DNA of 64,000 nucleotides from Tribonema minus (lineage: Eukaryota > Sar > Xanthophyceae > Tribonematales > Tribonemataceae), in assembly GCA_017506865.1 (NCBI GenBank), contig JAFCMP010000530.1, forward strand, positions 310,001-374,000. The letters are read 5' to 3'. This document shows positions 57,301-64,000 of the stretch, in pieces. Within the stretch, counting starts at the first letter, position 1. Every line of letters starts with the position of its first letter. Position numbers and translations under genes: made by a program. The notes under the pieces were generated by a model that was not told the origin of the DNA, ran no database searches, and saw only the letters and a program-made list of their open reading frames with translations.

Positions 57301-60300
57301 GGGTGCATGGACGTCGACGGGTACGTGGCCATGGCGCAGGACGCGCTGGCCGACTGCGAGGCGCACCCGTGCGTGGAGGTGCTGCTGGTGCACTTCAAGG
57401 GCGTCCTCCTGCACGGCCTGCGCGGCGACTACGCGGGCTACTTCCGCAGCGCGGACTGCGTGTGCATGCTCGCCGACAGGTGCGTCGCACTTGAGGTGTC
57501 CCTTGCGGTTCTGCACTGGGCCTGCGCAGCGACTGCGCGGGCTACTTACGCAGCGCGGACTGCGCGTGCATGCTCGCCGACAGGTGAGTCACACTTGGGG
57601 TTTCTCTTGAGGTTATGCCCCCCTGTCCGCCGCGCTCGCGGGCGCCGGCGTGGGGGGCTGGCCTCTGTCGTGTGCGCCCGCAGTCGCCGCTGGAGCGTGT
57701 ATAGCGTGATGCCCGTGACGCGTGCGCCCGCCGTTGCCGTTGGAGAGTGTACAGCGCGGGGAGTTGCGCGTGTATCTATGATGATGTCGGCGCGCCAGTG
57801 AGCGCTGGGCGCCGCCAGCTGCAAGAGCTGTGAGCAGGCGATCCCGCCATCTGTCATGTCGCCGGCCCTCGCGCCAAATTCATCAGGCCGCAGGAAGGGC
57901 GAAATCGCGAAGTGCTCTGAAATCGACGTTTTGCGCAGGTGCACGCCCACGCACACCCACGCACAACCCCCCGCCGTTTCGCAGCCACGTCTTTCCTCCA
58001 GCCTGGACCTCGGGCGCTCACCCTCGCACTGACGCCCTAACCTGACTCGCCACGTGACTGTAGACTTGTGCATCCCATCACGTGCATCACCGCCCACCGT
58101 GCAACGCACTCATTGCCATCGCCCTGCGTGCAAAGCACGCGCCGACGCCCGCAAGCGCTGCGTTTTTGCGCGCCCCCGCAGGATGGACGAGGCGCGGTCG
58201 CTGGCGCTGGAGGCGGCGCAGCGCGGCGCCGACGTCGCCGTGCCGCCGCCCATGCACAGGGACCTCGCGGACATCGTGGAGGTGCGTGCGCACAGCTGCG
58301 CAGAGAGGCGCATGCGTGCGTGTGTGTGATCTCGTTTGTGCGTGTGCGCGGCGTGTGCTGCGGTGCGTGAGCGGCACCGCTTTGATACGGTGTCAGTGCG
58401 CTTTCAGAGCAGTGGGTGGGGGGGGGGGGGGGGGGGGAGTGGCGCTTGGCGCTTTGCAAATGCCAAAATGGTGGTGCGTTGCAGCGTGCGGTGGCAAGGC
58501 CCGCATTCTCAAGTAGTGACAACTAGGGGTTGGGGCCCGTGAGCCTGGAGTCGCAAGCCGCGGCGCGCACTGTTCAAGAGCCGTTCCGCCACTCACGCAG
58601 CTCGCTCATGGCGGCGAAGTGAGTGCCTGTGCCTGCGCAACACGGCAGGCGGGCGTGCGTTGCGTACCAACTACAGTCCGCAGTGAAGGAGCGAGCGCCG
58701 CAGGCCCAGCTGCGGAAAGGCAGGGGCAGCTGCGCGCCGTGCTGCGCAGTCTTGCGCACTGCAGCAGATGGACACCTCTTGCAGCTGCCGACCTGGTTCT
58801 CCGCCGCGCGTGTGACTCACCAGCGTCAGCGCCCCGCATGTGTTACAGCAGCGGTAACTGCAGCACACACGCTGCTTGCGCTGCACACACAGAGCCGCGC
58901 TGGCGACGCCTGACGCAGCGCCGCGGCGGCGCGTCACCACGCACCCCAGGCGCCACCGCCTTACAATCACCCAGTGCCTGCCTGCCATTGAAGCGCACCG
59001 CACCTGTCGCCATATCTCAATTCCTGTGCACAAGCATGCGCCCCAGGCGCCACCACCTCACAATAACCCAGCGCCTGCCTGTCATTGAAGCACGCCGCAC
59101 CTGACCGCCTCACCCGAGCCCCCGCTGCGCGCTGTCCCCCTTCCGCGCTAACCGCAACCCTGCAGGGCCTGCGCCTGCACAAGCTCGCGGCGGACACGAC
59201 GCGCGGCGACGTGGAGCGGCGCCTGCGCGCAACGGGCGCGCCCTTCACGGCGGAGGACGTGGACGAGGGCGTGCTCGACGCGGGCTACATCCTGTGGCAG
59301 CAGAAGGCGGCGCGCGACATGAACGCGCCCATCCGCGCGCTGCACAGGCGAGCCGCTGCCCCCGTCCCCTGAGGGTGGTGTGTGGGTACACCTGCGGGTT
59401 TGAATCAGTGCCTGCCCCCCCCCCCCCCCCCCCCCCCTTCCCTTAAGGGTGGTGGGGATAGATGCACCAGCGGCTCGTCGGCGGTGCGCCGAGAGAGGCA
59501 CGGCTGCAGCGCCGCTGGCAGCGCGCGCGCGCGGGCCTTGCGCGCGCGTCCGCGAGAGGCGGCGGCTCTGAGGCGCAGCGCAGCGAAATCCGAGTGCGAG
59601 CCGGAGTCCGCGTGCGTGTCGCTGCGGTGCCGCGGTGACCGCGTGAAACTGCACACTTCGAGGTCCTGCTGGGGAAACAGGTCGCATCGCAGGCGCAGCA
59701 GCCGCAGCGCATACGGCCATGCCTGTCGCCGCTTCGCCATGGGGCCCTTACGCCTCATAGGCCAGCTCGGGATCGTTGCTCATGTCCTGGACTCGATGTG
59801 CGCGCCTTTGCTAGCCCACAATCTTCTGATGCAAGCGCCTGCCCCTTCCCCCCCCCCACGCTCGCGCTGACCTTTGTGCCCTGTACCCCTCAACCCAAGT
59901 CGCCCCCTGAACCTGAGCCTAACCTCCGTGGCCCATACCTGACTTTCTGCGCGCGCCAGGCTGGCCGACCCGCACACGCGCGGCACGGATGCGGAGGCGG
60001 AGCTGCTGGGCGCGCTGGGGCACGGCGCGGCGCGCCTGCCTGCGGTGAGTGAGCGATAGAGTCGTCAAATGAATGATGGAGTGTGATGGCACTTGAGGCA
60101 TCATCAGTGCCTTGGAGTGAGAGCCTGGCGCGCTGCTGCTGCTGCTGCTGCGGTTGCGTGCGCTCCTGCTCCGTGCGGCTTGGGCATTCTGTCGCCCGCG
60201 GTGAGCGTCGGCGAGAGGAAAGAGTGCCATCATCGTGCTGTAGCTGGGACGCTGCGTGCGCTCGTGAGCTCGTGAGCTCTGCAGTTGAAGATGGTCCCTG

Positions 60301-63300
60301 TATCATGATGGGCGCCCACGGCCGCCCAGCAGCCCGTGTTCCGGTCAAACACCACGCGAGTGCGATTGCATTGGGTACCGCGCTGCCGCGCCGCACGCAT
60401 CGCAAGCACCATCGCACTGCAAACTGCACTTCGAAGCGGCAACAAGTCTGCCGCTTCGGCGGGCTACGGGGCCTGACGTGTTGTCGTCGCATGCGCCCTG
60501 CCGCGGCTGCTGCAGGTGACGTCCCACATCGAGTTCCGCATCATCCAGGTGTGCCGCGCGGTCGCGGTCGGCGGCGTCGCCGTCCTGCCACGCATCCGCG
60601 ACGCGCTGCTGCAGCTGCAGGAGATGGTCGACAGGTGCGTGCGCGCGCTCGCCCTCGCGCGCTGGACCTGAAAGCTTGCTGCTTTACGCAGTTGAACTTC
60701 AATTCAACAGTCGTGGTTGCCAGAGTCATGATGATGTGCGCTGCCAGTGTCAATTGGAGTGCCACGACGCGGTCAGCGTGACGTTGCGAAACGCCCCTGA
60801 AGCAGTTCCTACATCTCACAATGGCGGAATGCCTTCAGCTGCGGCGTGGCGTGCCGTCGGCTGCGTGTCGGGAGGCGGCTGCGGTCGGCTGCGCGCCGGC
60901 GCTGTTGCTGACGGCCTTGCAAGTACCTCTAGCGCGTGCAGCCCCCGTACGCTGCAGCGGTGAGGCATTGCGCCTCGCCCCGCGTCAGCGCTCGCCCACC
61001 GCAACGCCAGCGAGCGCCAACTGACGCCACAATTCCCTTTCTGGGCATGCAGCATCCAGCGCGATTCAGCCAGCTGCGTGCCGAACCTGTCCCTCGTGGT
61101 GCTGCTTTCGTGCCGCTGCGCGAGCTCGACGAATGCGCTGCGGCGCCGCCTGCCGCGCTTCTCTCGTGATACACTCGTGCCCTCTGCCGCCATTGCCGCC
61201 GCCGCTGCTGGACACCTGCGTAGCCGCCACAGACAGCACTCTACCGCCGCTGAGCAGCACGGCCACAAGTACCTGCTGACCCCCCCCTTCCCCCTTCACC
61301 CCCCCCCCCCACCCCCCGCCCCCGCCCCCGCACGCGCAGGGTCGTCGCGGTGCTCGGCGAGGAGTACATGGCGCGCCCGTGCTGGCAGCAGCTGCTGCTG
61401 CTGCTGTCGCAGGCGTTCGTCAAGCTCGCGCTCGGGCGCGCGGCGGACGCACGCGCGGCGCAGCTGCGCGTCGCGGCGTCGATGCGCGCGCTGCCCGGCA
61501 TCATGGCGCTCCCCGGGTGGCGCAACTACGTGCACCAGGCGACGGCCGTGCTAGCGGCGCTCGGCGAGATGGACGAGTACACGGCCGTGGTGAGTGCGCC
61601 GCTTCTGCGCGGGTGGGTGGCCACGCGCCGCGTGCGCTGCGTCGCTGTGAAGAAGATGTGACTGCGCGCCGCTGCTGCCACTGCCGCCGCCGCGGCGTGC
61701 GCTCGTGATGAGTTCTGCTGCGCAACCTGCGGCGCGCACTTCGAACTTTGTGCAGAAATTGCCGGGGGGCGAGGGGGGGCAAGCCGTGAATGGCGCCTCG
61801 CGCTCCAGCTGTTGGGCTTTTGTGAGAGGGGCGTAGGGTGGCGCATGTGTGTGGCCGCCTGTTGCCAGACACTGCGCCCCCTGTGCTGACATACAGGTTA
61901 GTGATCGCAGAAGTTACTGCTGCACATACATGTACATGTGACCCAGGTGTTTGGAAGATCGCGTGTACGTCTCAGATGCGTGCCATATGAATAGCTATGG
62001 TCAAGCTCATGCCGCTGCGTCACGTCCCGCGCAGCGCACTCACTCCGAAGCACGTGTGCCGGCAGAGTGGGCAACACCGCGTCGCTGAGTGCTGATGCAG
62101 CGCGCTCTGTTGTCATTGTCCGCGGCGCTGGCTGGTGCGGCGCAACGCTGGCAGCTGCAGACACCATGGCAGTTTGTAGAGCGGACTTAACAATTTCCTT
62201 CAACTGTAGTGATGCCTCACCTGGCACGCGGCATTGCAGCGAACTTTACTTGCAAAAGCTCACGCAAAGCTGCACACCCTGTCAGCGTCGCTCTCACGCA
62301 ATACTCGCCCCTCCTCCCCCCGCTGGTGCGTCCGTCCTTGCCTGCGCTTGTGCCGCCGCAGGCGCGCGCGTACAACGGCCTCCACCGCCGCGCCAGCCAC
62401 CGTCCGCTACCGCTGCCGCCCTTCGACTTCCACGACCTGCCCGTCATGACGTGCCACTCGACCGGCTGCGTGGCGCTGCGCCACATACTCGCGCAGCAGC
62501 TGCCGCGCCGCCACCGCAGCGGAGACGCCGCCGCCGCTGCTGCCGCTGCTGCCGCTGCCGCCGCCGCCGCGCCGTCCCGCACGCGTCACGACCGGCACGC
62601 CAGCGCGGACATCGCCGCTGCGGCCGCCGCTGTGCTCTCCGCGACGCCGCACCTGTGCGGGCGGGATGCAGCCGTGGCGGTTTCCGCAGCGGGCTCGCGC
62701 CGCAGCAGCGTTGGCAGCGCCACCGACAGTCCGCTGCTGCTGCGGCGGCCCATGAGCGCAGCCGCCGCACTGCTGCCGGCCGAGGAGCCGCGCGCGCCCT
62801 GGGGCGCAGCGGCGGCGGCGGACGGCGGCAGCGGCGCGCGGCGCGAGCACGAGTGGTACGGCCTGCCGCCTGATGCTGCGCCGCCGCTGCCGCACGCGCA
62901 ACGCTACCAGCACGACCATCGGCAGCACGACGATGGCCACCATGAGCGCTGGTTCACGCCTCAGAGTGAGTCGAGCGCAGGAGCCCGTAGGCACACCCCA
63001 TCGCCGCCTGCGCCCGCGTCGGCGCAGGCACAGCCGCAGGAGCACTACCCACAGGTGTCGCGCCGCGCGCAGCAGCTGCAGTACGCCTCCGCGTACGCTC
63101 ATGCCGCGCCGCTGCCGCACGTGAAGCGCGAGCCGTACCCTCTGTCGGAGCTGCTGGCGGCGCCGTCATCGCCGCTGCAGCAGCCGCCGCAGTGGCCGTG
63201 GCAGAGCGCGCAGCTCGCGAGCAACCAGCAGCACCACCACCAGCAGCAGCAGCAGCAGGAGTTCCCGGAGCACTCAGAGGCGCTGCCCGCCGTCGCCCCG

Positions 63301-63729
63301 TACGCGCGCAGCGGCAGCAGCGGCAGCGGCAGCGGCGGCAGCGCGCCGGCCGCCGCCGCCGCCACGCGCGCCGCCTCCGACCCCCTGGAGTTCCTCGCCG
63401 TGCCGTCGGCGCCCCCCGTCATGAGCGTCGCGCTTGGCCTGTCGCCGGGGGAGGTGCTGCTGGACGTGGTGCCGCCGCCGTCCTCGCCGCACGCCTCAGC
63501 AGCGGCGGCGGCGGCGGCGGCGAGCGCCGCGGCCTCTAAGGGCATCGGCCCCGGCGCCGCGCCCGGCGAGGTGCTGCTGGACGACGACGACGGCGGCGCG
63601 GCGCTGCTGAGCGCGGTGGCGGGCGACGCGGACCTGCTCAGCATGCTGGGCCAGTCGCTGCTGCACGACGCCATGCCGCAGGCCGGACAGCCGCTGAGCG
63701 ACTGGCGCTGGGACGCGGGCGGCCCGTAG
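54387..63729 (+). CDS. Zn2Cys6 (Gal4-type zinc cluster) transcription factor-like protein
   Basis: Eleven exons in phase: 54387-54425, 54928-55009, 55514-55548, 56150-56881, 57301-57479, 58182-58281, 59166-59347, 59960-60044, 60516-60634, 61340-61589 and 62362-63729; about 1056 residues. A basic start (MHSGVATRRKPRK) leads into ACDECVARKRRCDGDG and a second half CTQCAKACRRCTY. The spacing C-x2-C-x6-C-x9-C-x2-C-x6-C is exactly that of fungal zinc clusters that bind CGG-type sites. The intron at 55010 splits the codon of the fifth cysteine. After a Gly/Ser/Ala-rich linker comes a long helical region (for example RRLPVERRANVCMLWSSIAQ and HPCVEVLLVHFKGVLLHGLR) that may be the regulatory domain. 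The last exon encodes a low-complexity tail with poly-Ala, Gln/His and Ser runs and a sumoylation-like VKREP. The intron after 59347 has a GC donor. An alternative start at 54267 is possible. Confidence 0.8.
56953..56985. repeat. inverted repeat with telomere-like arms
   Basis: AACCCTAGGAGGGG (56953-56966) and CCCCTCTTAGGGTT (56972-56985) pair over 14 positions with one mismatch and a 5-base loop. It lies about 70 bases into the intron after the exon ending at 56881 and continues into TTAGGG-like repeats. Confidence 0.7.
57480..57583 (+). repeat. 104-bp tandem copy of an exon end and donor
   Basis: The end of the zinc-cluster gene exon at 57479 (SADCVCMLADR plus donor) is repeated 104 bases downstream as SADCACMLADR followed by GTGAGT, and the first intron bases are copied too. 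The second donor looks stronger than the first (GTGCGT), but its use would shift the frame because 104 is not a multiple of three. Confidence 0.75.
58944..59103 (+). repeat. 63-bp direct repeat upstream of a splice acceptor
   Basis: Units at 58944-59006 and 59041-59103 begin CCCCAGGCGCCACC and end GCACCTG. They lie in the intron whose acceptor is at 59165. Confidence 0.75.
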
Positions 63730-64000
63730 CGCGCGCGCGTGCACGCGCTCGGCGGCAGCGGCGGCAGCGGCGGCAGCGGCGGCAGCGCGCAGCCAGCGGC
63801 CGGTGCGCGGGGAGCGACGGCGGCGGCATCGGGCGGTGTCAGCGGCGGCTGTGGATTCTGTGTCAGTTGAATTTGTTCCTTTCCTCTTTGTGAGATACTC
63901 CGCTACGCCGGCTGCATGACCGACCACGGGCTATGGACAGCTCGTAGCACGACGTTGGCCGTCACCGGAGCTCATGAGCTACTGGAAGAAGTGCCCGCTG
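63730..64000. other. 3' flank of the zinc-cluster gene
   Basis: Presumed 3' untranslated region and flank. A short run of CGGCGGCAG units lies near 63750-63790. No further gene is seen before the window ends. Confidence 0.45.

Overview
This is nuclear DNA from a GC-rich eukaryotic microalga or protist. It carries nine protein-coding genes, eight of them split by spliceosomal introns (about 63 in all). Exons are much richer in G and C than introns and intergenic DNA, so I read the genes by chaining exons in phase rather than from long open frames. One gene begins with a signal peptide ending in an Ala-Phe step followed by a transit-like basic stretch, the kind of presequence used for import into secondary plastids. 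With the high GC content and frequent GC-AG introns this fits a haptophyte or photosynthetic stramenopile. I cannot decide between them from the sequence alone.

Layout: (1) CacyBP/SIP-like CS-domain protein, + strand, 903-6085. (2) Cathepsin H-like papain-family protease, - strand, 6781-15996. (3) Predicted plastid-targeted TLDc-like protein, + strand, 16612-20328, sharing a 615-base divergent promoter region with the protease. (4) A large secretory-pathway ankyrin-repeat protein ending in SDEL, + strand, 21430-33621. (5) Secreted proline-rich protein, - strand, 34880-36133. (6) Short-chain dehydrogenase/reductase of the retinol-dehydrogenase type, + strand, 38633-45263. (7) A second secreted Pro/Tyr/Ala-rich protein, - strand, 47056-50497. 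(8) CHMP2B/Vps2-like ESCRT-III subunit, + strand, 51017-53473. (9) Zn2Cys6 (Gal4-type) transcription factor-like protein, + strand, 54387-63729. They do not form one pathway, but several act in the endomembrane or secretory system (2, 4, 5, 7, 8).

The most unusual property is architectural. In most of the larger genes, exon edges together with their splice sites are tandemly duplicated into the neighbouring introns. This gives one intact duplicated exon (a candidate mutually exclusive exon in the protease), decayed fossil exons, and arrays of up to six repeated 5' splice sites in one intron, there interleaved with telomere-like CCCTAA repeats. Other recurrent signals are pure-C polypyrimidine tracts before acceptors, GC-AG introns, and a dispersed palindromic family with the core ACTTC(A/G)AAGT or TTGAAGT, two copies of which lie just upstream of start codons.

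No rRNA, tRNA, CRISPR array or intact mobile element was recognised. A cysteine-rich open frame at 46493-46921 may be the decayed end of a piggyBac-like transposase.
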